A stretch of DNA of 64,000 nt from Flavobacterium frigidimaris (GTDB taxonomy: Bacteria; Bacteroidota; Bacteroidia; Flavobacteriales; Flavobacteriaceae), in assembly GCA_900129595.1 (NCBI GenBank), contig FQWG01000010.1, positions 62,001-126,000 of the forward strand, written 5' to 3'. The notes beneath the pieces were generated by a model. It made no database searches. It had not been told where the DNA came from and was given only the letters and a program-made list of their open reading frames with translations. Positions 9,384 through 18,516 of this stretch are shown here, piece after piece (position 1 is the stretch's first letter; every line of letters starts with the position of its first letter). Both the position numbers and the translations under genes were made by a program.

Positions 9384-10088
9384 ATGAAATACAAATGCAT
9401 CATCATTGACGACGAACCTCTGGCGAGAGAATTAATTACCTCTCACCTGCTGAATTTTGAGAATTTCGAGCTAATCGATTCGTTTGAAAATGCCCTAAAA
9501 GCCTATACCTTTTTAGAAACCAATACCGTTGATTTAGTTTTTCTGGATATTGAAATGCCCTTACTAAAAGGAAACGATTTTCTGAAAAAACTAAAAAATC
9601 CACCAAAGGTAATTTTCACAACTGCTTATCGGGAATATGCCATTGAAGGATATGAACTTAATGTTATAGACTATCTTCTAAAACCCATAACTTTTGATCG
9701 CTTTTTTGTGGCTATCGAAAAATTCAAACAGTTCCAAAATCCAAAAGAAGGCACAAAAACAATTCCTGAAAATCATATTTTTGTAAGCAGTGGCAGCAAA
9801 AATATCAAAATTGTATTTGATGAAATTCTATTTGTCGAGAGCCTGAAAGATTACATAACGATTCACCTCGAAAATGGAAAATCGCATCACATCAAACAGA
9901 ATATATCTGTTTTTGAAAAACAGTTAGATTCTGATTTTATTCGAATTCATCGTTCTTATATTATTCATACCAGAAAACTAACGGCCTATTCTAAAAACGA
10001 AGTCGAAATAAATGGCGTTGAGATCCCGATTGGAAATAGCTATAAAGAAAATTGGCTGAATCATTTGGACACTATTATTCTCAAATAA
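9384..10088 (+). CDS. LytTR-family response regulator
   Basis: A 234-residue two-domain regulator. The receiver domain (1-~120) has acidic residues Asp9/Asp10 and phosphoacceptor Asp55 in VFLDIEMP. The C-terminal LytTR DNA-binding domain (~135-232) has the FVESLKDYITIHL and FIRIHRSYIIH segments. LytTR proteins bind direct repeats, but none is obvious in the nearby intergenic regions. It forms an operon with the kinase just upstream and ends at a strong hairpin terminator. Confidence 0.94.
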   Translation: MKYKCIIIDDEPLARELITSHLLNFENFELIDSFENALKAYTFLETNTVDLVFLDIEMPLLKGNDFLKKLKNPPKVIFTTAYREYAIEGYELNVIDYLLKPITFDRFFVAIEKFKQFQNPKEGTKTIPENHIFVSSGSKNIKIVFDEILFVESLKDYITIHLENGKSHHIKQNISVFEKQLDSDFIRIHRSYIIHTRKLTAYSKNEVEINGVEIPIGNSYKENWLNHLDTIILK

Positions 10089-10122
10089 AAAAGCCGGATC
10101 TTTTCATAAGATCCGGATTTTG
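10086..10122. terminator. Bidirectional terminator between LytTR regulator and CocE/NonD hydrolase
   Basis: CCGGATCTT (10093-10101) pairs with AAGATCCGG (10107-10115) around a 5-nt loop, with A- and T-rich flanks on both sides. Confidence 0.85.
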
Positions 10123-10136
10123 TTTAGGAAACTTTA

Positions 10137-11879
10137 TTATTTCAAAATCGGGATTTTTACAAAACTGTTGTTGTACCATTTTACCTTTAAGGACTCTTTT
10201 GCATCTTTGATCGTTTCTTCGGCAACTACTTTTCCGGTTCCGTAATTAAGCTCTGAAAAAGGATTTTTATTGACATTTAAAACCACCAGCAAACGACTTC
10301 CTTTATTTAATTGTTTGCTTACCAAATGTGTATTCGAAAAAGGAATTGTTACTATTTTATTGGGTTTTAAAAGGTTTCTTTTCGTGATGTCTTTTGCATA
10401 ACTGGCGCGCCCTAAGAAATAAGACAAATGAAAATATTCTCCGTTTGGCATTACTTCATATAAAGTAACTCCTATGTCCATATCATTTTTGTTGATACTC
10501 GCTTTTATCTCGCCTACGAATGATCCGTTAATCAAAATTGGCTCTTCAAGCGGATCACTTATAAAAACAAATCCGTTACTGGTATCAATTTCTTTTCTGA
10601 TAATGGGATCAGGATAGTAATCGTTATTTTGAATTTGCCTGTCAGCAAAATCAACTTCCTGATACAGGTACTTTTTCTGTATTGGTTTCTTATCTGTTAA
10701 TGCATAAAATTTCCCTGATTTTTTAGCCGTCAAATACATCTTGAGGAAACTATTGCTCATTTTATCAAGAGACGGAGCACTTCTCCATTCATTGGCCCCC
10801 ATTACCTCATAGTTAATTTTGTCTTTGAGTAGCTCTGGTTTAGTTCCGTTTTTTAAAATATAATCAAACCACTGGTATGTTATATTTTTAATATTTATTA
10901 ATGCCGTTGCATCAACCTTGTAGTCATACAGAACCGTTTCTCCGCCAACCTGTGCCCCAAAATGGCCATATGGGCCAATAATAACATACACCGGATTTTG
11001 CGGATTGTATTTCTGAAGTTCCCGAACATAATACAAACTTGAATTTTGAGAATCGTTGTAATATCCGTCAAAAGCCAATACAGGAATATTAATTTGTTCA
11101 AATTGTTTTCCGTAAGGTGCCATTTTCTGCCAGTATTCATCAAATGACGGATGCTTTATCCATCGTTGAAACAACCTGTTGGGGCTTCCGTCTATACTAT
11201 CCATTTTTTTATAGGCAACTCCGGTTTCCCAACATTTAAACATCATTTTTCTAAATCGCGGTCTGTCATTTCCGGTCACAGTATCCAGAGACTTATTGTT
11301 GCCAACATAAAAAGACCATTCATAATTAGGGTTTACAAATACGTTATTTTCCATTGGCAAACCCATTCCCGGCCTGTTGGCAACGTAAGGAACAATAGTT
11401 TTAAGCGCCGGATGCATTTTTTTGCAGGCCGCCCATTGTGTAAATCCGTTGTAGCTGCCACCATACATTCCTACACTTCCGTTACACCACTCTTGTTTAC
11501 TGATCCAATCAATAACATCATATGCATCGCTGCCATCATTTTCATAAGGAAATATTTCACCCGGACTAAATCGCTTACCCCGTGAATAGGCCATAACACC
11601 AACGTAACCATGATCTGCCGCTTCTTTTAAGGACTTGAGGTCTCTTCCTTTGTCCCTAACATAAATAGTATATTGAAGCAATACAGGTTCCGGGCCGGAA
11701 ACTCCTTTTTTTCGCACCACGATTGTAGAGATAAATGCACCGTCCCGTGTTTCTATCATCACGCTGTCCTGAATAGCATAAGCACTTTTTAAATCTTCTG
11801 ATGTAGTTATACTGGTCTCTTGTGAAAATGTATTTAATACTATGAAAATAAGAAATATAAAACTTAAAATTGGTTTCAT
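10137..11879 (-). CDS. CocE/NonD family hydrolase (X-Pro dipeptidyl-peptidase S15-like)
   Basis: A 580-residue exported enzyme with a signal peptide (about residues 1-19). An alpha/beta-hydrolase domain of the S15/CocE type follows; the nucleophile elbow is GMYGGSYNGFTQW (Ser near residue 143) and a late GPYGHFG supplies the likely catalytic His. The C-terminal beta-jelly-roll domain (PepX_C-like) contains LEEPILINGSFVGEIKAS. Family members hydrolyse esters (cocaine, glutaryl-7-ACA, alpha-amino acid esters) or X-Pro dipeptides; the substrate here cannot be told. It sits between two LytS/LytTR pairs and may be controlled by one of them, but there is no direct evidence. Confidence 0.88.
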   Translation of the reverse strand: MKPILSFIFLIFIVLNTFSQETSITTSEDLKSAYAIQDSVMIETRDGAFISTIVVRKKGVSGPEPVLLQYTIYVRDKGRDLKSLKEAADHGYVGVMAYSRGKRFSPGEIFPYENDGSDAYDVIDWISKQEWCNGSVGMYGGSYNGFTQWAACKKMHPALKTIVPYVANRPGMGLPMENNVFVNPNYEWSFYVGNNKSLDTVTGNDRPRFRKMMFKCWETGVAYKKMDSIDGSPNRLFQRWIKHPSFDEYWQKMAPYGKQFEQINIPVLAFDGYYNDSQNSSLYYVRELQKYNPQNPVYVIIGPYGHFGAQVGGETVLYDYKVDATALINIKNITYQWFDYILKNGTKPELLKDKINYEVMGANEWRSAPSLDKMSNSFLKMYLTAKKSGKFYALTDKKPIQKKYLYQEVDFADRQIQNNDYYPDPIIRKEIDTSNGFVFISDPLEEPILINGSFVGEIKASINKNDMDIGVTLYEVMPNGEYFHLSYFLGRASYAKDITKRNLLKPNKIVTIPFSNTHLVSKQLNKGSRLLVVLNVNKNPFSELNYGTGKVVAEETIKDAKESLKVKWYNNSFVKIPILK

Positions 11880-12020
11880 TGAATGGTTTTTAAAGGTGGT
11901 TTTATTTAAAGCCTGGTCATTTTAACGGGAATTCATTCGATCTGAACAAAGCATATGGCCTCTCTACAACTAATAGAATTAGTTATAAGTATTAAGAATA
12001 CTATTTAAATAGATGAATTA

Positions 12021-12737
12021 TTAGATCCCGTTCCTGTTTTTGAACTTGACGGATTGGCGGTTTGATACTTCTAATAGTTCTCCGGTTTTTAGTTTTACTT
12101 CTAATCTGCCGCTATCTGTTGTATTGATTGCCTGAATGTATTTTATATTTATAATTTCTGTTCTGTTGATTCTGAAGAAAATCTTTTCATCCAGCATTTC
12201 TTCCCATTGTCGGAGTGAACGTCTTTGAAGCGCTTTTTTATCCTGAAAAAAAAGCCTGGTGTAATTCTCCAGTGATTCAATTAAATAAATTTCATCCAGC
12301 CGAATAAAGAATCGTTTTTCTCCATCTTTAATAAAAATTTTTCTGTCTTCTGCAGCAGCATTATCTGAGGATTTTGATCTTAAAGCAGCTCTTATTTTTT
12401 CGATTGCTTTTGCAAAACGTTCCTCTCTTATTGGCTTCATTAAATAATCTAAAGCATTTACTTCAAATGCCTGCACGGCATATTGATCGTAGGCTGTAAC
12501 AAATAAAACTGCCGGAACATGATCTAAAGACTCCAATAAATCGAAACCCGATTTTTCAGGCATCTGAATATCGAGAAAAATTAGATCAGGCATTTCTGAC
12601 TCTATTAAACCCTTTGCTTCGTCAGCATTTTCGGCCTCACCTATAAGAACAAAATCATCGTATAATTGTAATGTTCTCTTTAGTTCTTCCCGCGACAGAC
12701 GTTCATCGTCTACTATAATAACTTTTATCTTTTTCAT
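12021..12737 (-). CDS. LytTR-family response regulator
   Basis: A 238-residue regulator. The receiver domain has Asp10/Asp11 and phosphoacceptor Asp56 in IFLDIQMP. An Ala/Ser linker around residue 120 leads to a LytTR DNA-binding domain (~135-238) with the EKIFFRINRTEIIN segment. Its start overlaps the end of the upstream kinase gene by 4 bp, so the pair is translationally coupled. It differs clearly in sequence from the LytTR regulator at 9.4 kb, so this is not a recent duplication. Confidence 0.94.
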   Translation of the reverse strand: MKKIKVIIVDDERLSREELKRTLQLYDDFVLIGEAENADEAKGLIESEMPDLIFLDIQMPEKSGFDLLESLDHVPAVLFVTAYDQYAVQAFEVNALDYLMKPIREERFAKAIEKIRAALRSKSSDNAAAEDRKIFIKDGEKRFFIRLDEIYLIESLENYTRLFFQDKKALQRRSLRQWEEMLDEKIFFRINRTEIINIKYIQAINTTDSGRLEVKLKTGELLEVSNRQSVKFKNRNGI

Positions 12738-13918
12738 TTCGACGGAATTAAAATAGTTGCCAAAACAGTTTCGTCTTTCATTTCTTTAATTTCAAAAGAA
12801 GCCTTTCCGTTATAGTGCAGTAACAGCCTTTCTTTCAGATTTTTTAAACCTATACCGGCATCTTTAATTTCTTTGCTTAGCTTACCTGAGTTTTGAACAC
12901 TAATTTTTATAAAATTATTTTCCTCCTCTACTTTTACACGAATAAAACCTCCGGTTTTTCTTCTCTCGATTCCGTGTTTTATCGCATTTTCAACCAGCGT
13001 CTGAATACTTAAAGGCAAAATCGAATATTGCGATGCAGCTGCATTAATCTCAATTTGTATTTGCAGACGTTCCTCAAATCGTATTTTCTCTAATTCCAGA
13101 TAATCCCTGACAAGATCAATTTCATCATTCAGAGAGATTAATCGTCCAACATTACTGTTTAACGAATTTCTTAGTAACTCAGATAAAAGATCAATTGCTC
13201 TCCTGGCCGAAGACGGATTTTCTAACACTAGAAATTTTATATTATTCAGTGAGTTAAAAAAGAAATGCGGATTAAGCTGTGCGCTCAGGTTATTAAGTTG
13301 TGCCTCTTTTATCATCATCAACAATCGGGCGTTTTCCTTCACCGTTTCTATTTCAAGTCTTGAATAATGATAAAGATGATATGCCAATACCCAAATCGAC
13401 ATTAATCGGGTGCCTGTTATAAAAATCTGCAATTGTGTTGATTTGAAAAATGCTATAAATGAAATTGGATTACTTTTTAGAATAAACAAACGCACCAGAT
13501 AAAGTTTACCAACAATCAAAAACATATACAGGAGGGAAAGCACCAAAATGCTTATTGCAATTTTCGGAACCAATATTTTTAAATTTAATTTATTCCATCC
13601 CCTTTTTAAAGCAAATTTTCTATAAATATTCGTCATTGTAATACCAATCGATACATCGAGTATTAAATCTACTACACCAAGTTTCCAGATAAAATTTCCA
13701 GCCAAGAAAGCCGAAAATCCCCAATATAAAGAAGTGGTAATCCATCCGATAAGCTGAATTTTCCAATAGGTCGATATTCTTGTAGCTATTTTCAATAAAT
13801 ATAAAGTATTAGTGCTTGAGTAAAGGTATTCCTCTAATAAAGAATGAGCAAATAAAAGTACAGGAACGCAAAATAACAGAGATCGAATGAAGTTTATTCG
13901 CGAATTGCTTTTTTTCAA
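12734..13918 (-). CDS. LytS/YehU-type membrane sensor histidine kinase
   Basis: A 394-residue kinase with four to five membrane segments within residues 10-180 and then the His_kinase domain, with His218 in LSAQLNPHFFFNSLNN. The ATPase domain has an ENAIKHG N-box and a GIGLKNLKERL glycine box. It is cotranscribed with the LytTR regulator that overlaps its stop. The pair is transcribed away from the unrecognised gene at 14.2 kb, leaving a 293-bp divergent region with no clear operator. The stimulus is unknown. Confidence 0.92.
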   Translation of the reverse strand: MKKSNSRINFIRSLLFCVPVLLFAHSLLEEYLYSSTNTLYLLKIATRISTYWKIQLIGWITTSLYWGFSAFLAGNFIWKLGVVDLILDVSIGITMTNIYRKFALKRGWNKLNLKILVPKIAISILVLSLLYMFLIVGKLYLVRLFILKSNPISFIAFFKSTQLQIFITGTRLMSIWVLAYHLYHYSRLEIETVKENARLLMMIKEAQLNNLSAQLNPHFFFNSLNNIKFLVLENPSSARRAIDLLSELLRNSLNSNVGRLISLNDEIDLVRDYLELEKIRFEERLQIQIEINAAASQYSILPLSIQTLVENAIKHGIERRKTGGFIRVKVEEENNFIKISVQNSGKLSKEIKDAGIGLKNLKERLLLHYNGKASFEIKEMKDETVLATILIPSK

Positions 13919-14211
13919 TTAAAAATAAATCACTCAAAAACAATCTTTTACACATTCAACCCTAAAAACAGAGCCTTCTTTGATATGACATCTGATTTTT
14001 GCAAAACCACACTTTTGTAATACTTTTCTCGCTGTGTTGATTATCAACACTATAGGTATTTAAAAAATCCTATTCTGTTACTTTAAAAACTTATTGTACC
14101 CTTATAAAATTTCGTGTCCTCTTAAATTTACATCCTGATTAATTGTATAAAAGAATACATAATACTGAATTAAGAAACAAAACCCTAAATCACCTATTTA
14201 AAGAAAAGAAC

Positions 14212-14943
14212 ATGAAAAATTTACAAAACACACCTGCAATAATCGTAGAAGCTAAAAGTATTGGACATCCGATAAATTTTAAATGGAATAAAAAAAAGAC
14301 AGAACATTTTTTAGATCCGGCTGAAGGAAATGATGAGATTGAAAATGCTTTAATACATATTAATCATAAAGCTTCAATAGGCCTGACAGCTGCCTTACTG
14401 GAATGGGTATATTGGCGTTACACGGGATACAGCAAAATGCACAATGACGTACAAAAACGAATCGAAGCACTTTGGTGTTCGATTGAGAATATAGAAAACA
14501 CAAAACCGCTGCTTTTTGATACCAATTTTGACATACCTGCATCTGGTAATATAGACGGACCTTTATGGATCACACTTATGAATGTAAGAATGGCTGATGT
14601 TATGTATAGAAAAGGTTCTTATTTTCTTCAAAGTGAACTTATCGGGCTGATATTATTGACACGCCATATCACACCCCGAAAAAAAGTTTTTGATAAATGG
14701 TTTAATAGAACAATAACAGCCTTAAAACGAGAGTATCCATGTCAATACACTAATGATAGCTTAGACGAAACAGATGAAGCAGTTTACGACTCATCAAATG
14801 AGCCTGTAATTTGCCGTGATTTTTTCTTTGATGCGGAATTCGAATGCACGAAAGAAGCCTCAGAAAAAGCCCTTGCCGATTTTGTCGAAAATATAGATTC
14901 TAAGTCTAATCCGTTTTTGGATATATCCCGAAAAGCATCGTAA
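14212..14943 (+). CDS. Hypothetical protein, no family recognised
   Basis: A 243-residue protein that I do not recognise. It has no signal peptide or membrane segment and looks soluble and mostly alpha-helical. Visible features are an N-terminal strand-rich part (PAIIVEAKSIGHPINFKW), a Trp/Tyr-rich helix (LLEWVYWRYTGY), a second segment GPLWITLMNVRMADVMYR, and an acidic Cys-containing C-terminal region. I start at the ATG at 14212, in a purine-rich context and giving a natural N terminus, rather than an upstream TTG at 14143. It stands alone between a divergent histidine kinase and a convergent alkaline phosphatase. Codon usage looks like the neighbours, so it is likely a genuine gene. Confidence 0.75.
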   Translation: MKNLQNTPAIIVEAKSIGHPINFKWNKKKTEHFLDPAEGNDEIENALIHINHKASIGLTAALLEWVYWRYTGYSKMHNDVQKRIEALWCSIENIENTKPLLFDTNFDIPASGNIDGPLWITLMNVRMADVMYRKGSYFLQSELIGLILLTRHITPRKKVFDKWFNRTITALKREYPCQYTNDSLDETDEAVYDSSNEPVICRDFFFDAEFECTKEASEKALADFVENIDSKSNPFLDISRKAS

Positions 14944-14967
14944 TTATAGTTTACTTAAAAAAAATCA

Positions 14968-15009
14968 CCCCACAAACTTCAGCTATTTTTGAAATTTGTG
15001 GGGTTTGTT
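14968..15009. terminator. Bidirectional terminator
   Basis: CCCCACAAA (14968-14976) pairs with TTTGTGGGG (14995-15003), with an A-run before and Ts after. It lies between two convergent genes. Confidence 0.8.
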
Positions 15010-15029
15010 ATGTGACAAAAAGAGAATAA

Positions 15030-16445
15030 TTAAAATTTATTTTCTACTTCTGCGGCTTGCAGCATCAGATAATGCAAGTCAGTATTTTTTACAAAAGGTT
15101 TCAAAAGTTCACTTCCGGGACCAAACATGGCCAACTCAACATAATCTGCAGAATGATCCATACTGATCCAGCCTACAGAATTTATTTTTCCCTGCATTTC
15201 AGCGAAAGCTTTATAAGGTAATTTTTTATAGTTGTATAGTCCGTCTTCCTTGTGCAATCCGTCATAATAACTCAGTACCATTTTTGCATCTTCATCGGAA
15301 ACTGAATGTCCATTTGCCTTTTCTATGATTTCCTTTACTTGCGAAACAGAAGATTCAGGTTTTATCTGATTCAAAATCCACTCATTGGTCTGCGTATATT
15401 TCTGGATGCTATCAAAATTGTCATTGGCATTTTTACCATAAATAATCCCCGGATTGGCATTTCCGTGATCTGTAGTAATAATGACCAGTGTTTCTTTGTC
15501 TTTTTCTGCAAAATCTATTGCAATTTTTACCGCTTCATCAAATTCAATCTGATCATTGATCAAACCTGCAATATCATTTCCGTGTGCAGCCCAGTCGACT
15601 TTACCACTTTCTATTTGCAAGACAAACCCATTTTTATGATTCTTCATTCGGTCAATGGCTTTCTGTGCCATTTCTGCCAAACTCGGAATTGTTTTCTTCA
15701 GGTTCTCATCACTATTTCTGTCTACATAATACGGAACAGCATCATCTGCAAACACACCCAAAATAGGCTTAGAGTCAGAAGCGGCATCCATATCAGATCG
15801 CGTTTTTACAACCTGATATCCTTTTGCTTTAAAAGCAGCAAACATATCTTTTTTGTCTTTTCTGGATTCAGGACTAAAATAGTTTGAACCTCCGCCCATC
15901 ATCACATCAAAACCAAGATCTAAATATTGTTCAGCAATATCATCCTGCGCATTTCTGCTTTTACTGTTTACGCAAAAACCGGCCGGAGTTGCATGCGTAA
16001 TAGGAACGGTCGTAACACAGCCCGCCATTTTTCCTGATTTTTTGAACTTTTGCCAAATAGGCAAATGAGGTTCACCTTGCGGACTCACATTCAAAGCACC
16101 ATTATTGACACGAAATCCCCCACCCCAAGAAGAACTTGCTGCCGAAGAATCCGTAACAATAGAACTGGCAGAAGCTGTATCCATTAAAGCTCTTGAAACT
16201 CTGTTGTCTTTGTATAGTTGTATCCAATTAGAACCTCTTCCTGTTTTTCTGTTCAGGAACAAATCAGTCATATTTAGAGTTCCGGTACTCATTCCGTCAC
16301 TCACTAACAGAATAATATTTTTGGCTTTCTTATTTTTATTTACACTTTCTAAATCTAAAATATTTGCAGCACTCTGAAACGGATTCATAACTGCGGCTCC
16401 AATTGTAAACAAAGAGCCATTTCTAAAGAACTTCCTTCTATCCAT
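15030..16445 (-). CDS. Alkaline phosphatase (PhoA superfamily) with Tat-type leader
   Basis: A 471-residue enzyme. The N terminus MDRRKFFRNG followed by a hydrophobic stretch is a twin-arginine-like signal, implying export of the folded, metal-loaded protein. Metal ligand Asp50 is in LLVSDGMS, and Asp99-Ser100 in VTDSSAAS give the nucleophile. WAAHGNDI and TTDHGNA supply later zinc ligands. It hydrolyses phosphate monoesters in the periplasm or outside the cell. No Pho-box was identified upstream, so phosphate regulation cannot be claimed. It is monocistronic, with rsmG upstream on the same strand separated by 168 bp. Confidence 0.92.
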   Translation of the reverse strand: MDRRKFFRNGSLFTIGAAVMNPFQSAANILDLESVNKNKKAKNIILLVSDGMSTGTLNMTDLFLNRKTGRGSNWIQLYKDNRVSRALMDTASASSIVTDSSAASSSWGGGFRVNNGALNVSPQGEPHLPIWQKFKKSGKMAGCVTTVPITHATPAGFCVNSKSRNAQDDIAEQYLDLGFDVMMGGGSNYFSPESRKDKKDMFAAFKAKGYQVVKTRSDMDAASDSKPILGVFADDAVPYYVDRNSDENLKKTIPSLAEMAQKAIDRMKNHKNGFVLQIESGKVDWAAHGNDIAGLINDQIEFDEAVKIAIDFAEKDKETLVIITTDHGNANPGIIYGKNANDNFDSIQKYTQTNEWILNQIKPESSVSQVKEIIEKANGHSVSDEDAKMVLSYYDGLHKEDGLYNYKKLPYKAFAEMQGKINSVGWISMDHSADYVELAMFGPGSELLKPFVKNTDLHYLMLQAAEVENKF

Positions 16446-16544
16446 TATTACTTTTTATTAGTATTTTCAAAGATAAAGAAATACAGCCAACCACAAAATT
16501 ATCATTATGTTATGATAATTCACCCGGATCAGAGGGCACTAAAA

Positions 16545-16583
16545 AAGCAAAAACCCAACAATAATTCACAAAGTAATTATTGT
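16545..16583 (-). terminator. Putative terminator downstream of rsmG
   Basis: ACAATAATT (16558-16566) and AATTATTGT (16575-16583) form a hairpin. On the minus strand it is followed by a run rich in T. It lies 31 bp after the rsmG stop. Confidence 0.6.
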
Positions 16584-16613
16584 CAGGTCGTTTATTTATT
16601 AGCAGTCGGTAAA

Positions 16614-17243
16614 TTAAACCACAAACTTCAGAGGCAAATGCACTACTTTTTTAGTTTCAAAAAATTCGTCTTCAAAAATCGTAGACAAATCATATAAAGT
16701 TGCTTTTGGAAAATCTTTTAATTCTTCGGCCAAATCTCCACCTTTTAGGTATAAAATTCCATTTTTCAATGTATGCTTGTGTTGCTTTTTGATTTTATTG
16801 CTAATCCAGGAAACAAAATCAGGCATATTCGTCACAGCACGGCTCACGATAAAATCGAAATCACCTTTTACCAATTCAGCACGTTTTTGTTCCGCTTTTA
16901 CATTCTTTAATTCTAATGCATCTACAACACCCTGAACCACTTTTATTTTTTTTGCAATAACATCAATCAGGTAAAAACGTGTTTCCGGAAAAAGAATTGC
17001 CAAAGGAATTCCGGGAAATCCGCCACCGGTTCCAACATCCAGAACAGTCGCTCCGGGCTCAAACTTCATGATTTTTGCAATTCCAAGCGAATGCAAAATG
17101 TGTTTTGTATATAACGCATCAATGTCCTTACGGGAAATCACATTGATTTTTTCATTCCAATCGTGGTATAAAAAGTCTAATTTTTGAAATTGTTCGATCT
17201 GAATGTCAGTCAAATCAGGAAAATATTTCAATATCTCATCCAT
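16614..17243 (-). CDS. rsmG: 16S rRNA (guanine(527)-N(7))-methyltransferase
   Basis: A 209-residue Rossmann-fold methyltransferase of normal RsmG (GidB) length. The SAM-binding loop is VLDVGTGGGFPGIPLAI (about residues 66-82), preceded by KDIDALYTKHILHSLGI and followed by the FDFIVSRAV segment that closes the active site. It methylates G527 in the 530 loop of 16S rRNA with SAM; loss gives low-level streptomycin resistance in other bacteria. It is divergent from the desaturase gene, and CAAAAGTA at 17260-17267 reads as TACTTTTG on its own strand, a likely -7 box. Confidence 0.96.
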   Translation of the reverse strand: MDEILKYFPDLTDIQIEQFQKLDFLYHDWNEKINVISRKDIDALYTKHILHSLGIAKIMKFEPGATVLDVGTGGGFPGIPLAILFPETRFYLIDVIAKKIKVVQGVVDALELKNVKAEQKRAELVKGDFDFIVSRAVTNMPDFVSWISNKIKKQHKHTLKNGILYLKGGDLAEELKDFPKATLYDLSTIFEDEFFETKKVVHLPLKFVV

Positions 17244-17297
17244 TGCTCTAATTTTTTAACAAAAGTACTACTTTAGAGTTGAAATATTTAACTCAAT

Positions 17298-17331
17298 TTT
17301 GCAAATTGAAAATTTATAATAATTACCTTTG
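17298..17331 (+). promoter_or_regulatory. Putative desaturase promoter
   Basis: A TTTG (17298-17301) and a TACCTTTG -7 box (17324-17331) are separated by 22 bp. This is close to the Bacteroidota TTTG-N19-21-TAnnTTTG layout and lies 19 bp before the start codon. Confidence 0.55.
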
Positions 17332-17350
17332 AAAACTATTTAAATTAATT

Positions 17351-18445
17351 ATGAATAACACTGCGCCTACTTTTGCTAAGCAAGATAATCTGAAGTTCTT
17401 CAGAACTCTTAACTCTCGAGTAAACAATTACTTCAAAGAGAACAACATTCAGAAAACTGGAAACTGGAAGCTGCATTTAAAAGCCGTTATTCTTTTCGCC
17501 GTTTTCCTTACACCTTACTTTTTGATACTAACTCTTGAAATGCCATTTTGGGCACAATTGTTACTCAACATTCTTATGGGAGTTGGAATGGCCGGAATTG
17601 GAATGAACGTGATGCACGACGGAAACCACGGATCTTATTCTTCTAAATCATGGATTAATAAAATCATGGGCGGAAGTATTTATGTTTTAGCCGGAAACGT
17701 ACACAACTGGCAAGTACAGCACAATGTACTTCACCATACCTATACTAATATTCACGGTCACGATGAAGATCTAGATGCCGGAAGAATTATTCGTTTTACA
17801 CAAAATGCGGAATGGCATCGTTTTCATAAATTTCAACATTATTATTCTTTCTTTTTATATGGATTGTTGACTTTCAATTGGGCTTTGACAACTGATTTTA
17901 AGCAAATGAAAAATTACCTGAAAAGAAAATTATCTTACGGAGCGCCTCAAAGTCCAACTAAACTTTGGACGGTTTTGGTCATCACAAAAATAATCTACGT
18001 TTTAATCTGGATGGCTTTGCCAATGATTTTAGGCGTTGCATGGTGGAAAGTTGTTATTGGCTTTTTTGTAATGCACTACACAGCGGGATTAATCCTGAGT
18101 ATTGTTTTTCAATTGGCACACGTAGTGGAGGAAACTTCAAATCCGGTTCCTAATGAAGAAGGAGAAATGGAAAATACCTGGGCGATTCACCAATTATACA
18201 CAACCGCTAATTTTGCTCCAAAAAATAAAGTAGTCAACTGGTTTACCGGAGGATTAAATCACCAGATCGAGCACCATATTTTTCCAAATATCAGTCATAT
18301 TCACTACGGAAAAATTGCCGAAATTGTAAAACAGACCGCAATCGAATGCAACTTGCCTTATCATGAATTCAGAACTATGAGAGGAGCCATTATTGCACAT
18401 TACAAGCATTTGAAAGATCTTGGAATGAAACCAGAACTAGCATAA
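17351..18445 (+). CDS. Membrane fatty acid (acyl-CoA/acyl-lipid) desaturase
   Basis: A 364-residue integral membrane di-iron desaturase. All three histidine boxes are present: HDGNH (89-93), HNVLHH (124-129) and HQIEHH (304-309). The QIEHH form of the third box is that of front-end and linoleoyl-type desaturases, but there is no fused cytochrome b5. Hydrophobic pairs near residues 45-87 and 205-250 place the His boxes on the cytoplasmic face. It introduces double bonds into membrane fatty acids, probably for cold adaptation; the regiospecificity cannot be read from the sequence. Confidence 0.93.
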   Translation: MNNTAPTFAKQDNLKFFRTLNSRVNNYFKENNIQKTGNWKLHLKAVILFAVFLTPYFLILTLEMPFWAQLLLNILMGVGMAGIGMNVMHDGNHGSYSSKSWINKIMGGSIYVLAGNVHNWQVQHNVLHHTYTNIHGHDEDLDAGRIIRFTQNAEWHRFHKFQHYYSFFLYGLLTFNWALTTDFKQMKNYLKRKLSYGAPQSPTKLWTVLVITKIIYVLIWMALPMILGVAWWKVVIGFFVMHYTAGLILSIVFQLAHVVEETSNPVPNEEGEMENTWAIHQLYTTANFAPKNKVVNWFTGGLNHQIEHHIFPNISHIHYGKIAEIVKQTAIECNLPYHEFRTMRGAIIAHYKHLKDLGMKPELA

Positions 18446-18473
18446 CAGAAAAAAATCTATTAATAATTAACCT

Positions 18474-18499
18474 TCCTTAATTGAAGTTGAAATTAAGGA
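18474..18499 (+). promoter_or_regulatory. Inverted repeat in the desaturase-aminotransferase gap
   Basis: TCCTTAATT (18474-18482) and AATTAAGGA (18491-18499) form a perfect 9-bp stem with an 8-nt loop. No T-run follows directly. It could be a weak terminator, a 5'-leader hairpin of the next gene, or an operator. Confidence 0.45.
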
Positions 18500-18516
18500 C
18501 ATTCAAAATTTTTATA

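Noticed and set aside
15030..16445. A Pho-regulon promoter for the alkaline phosphatase
   Set aside because: I could not identify a Pho-box-like repeated motif in the 168-bp upstream region.
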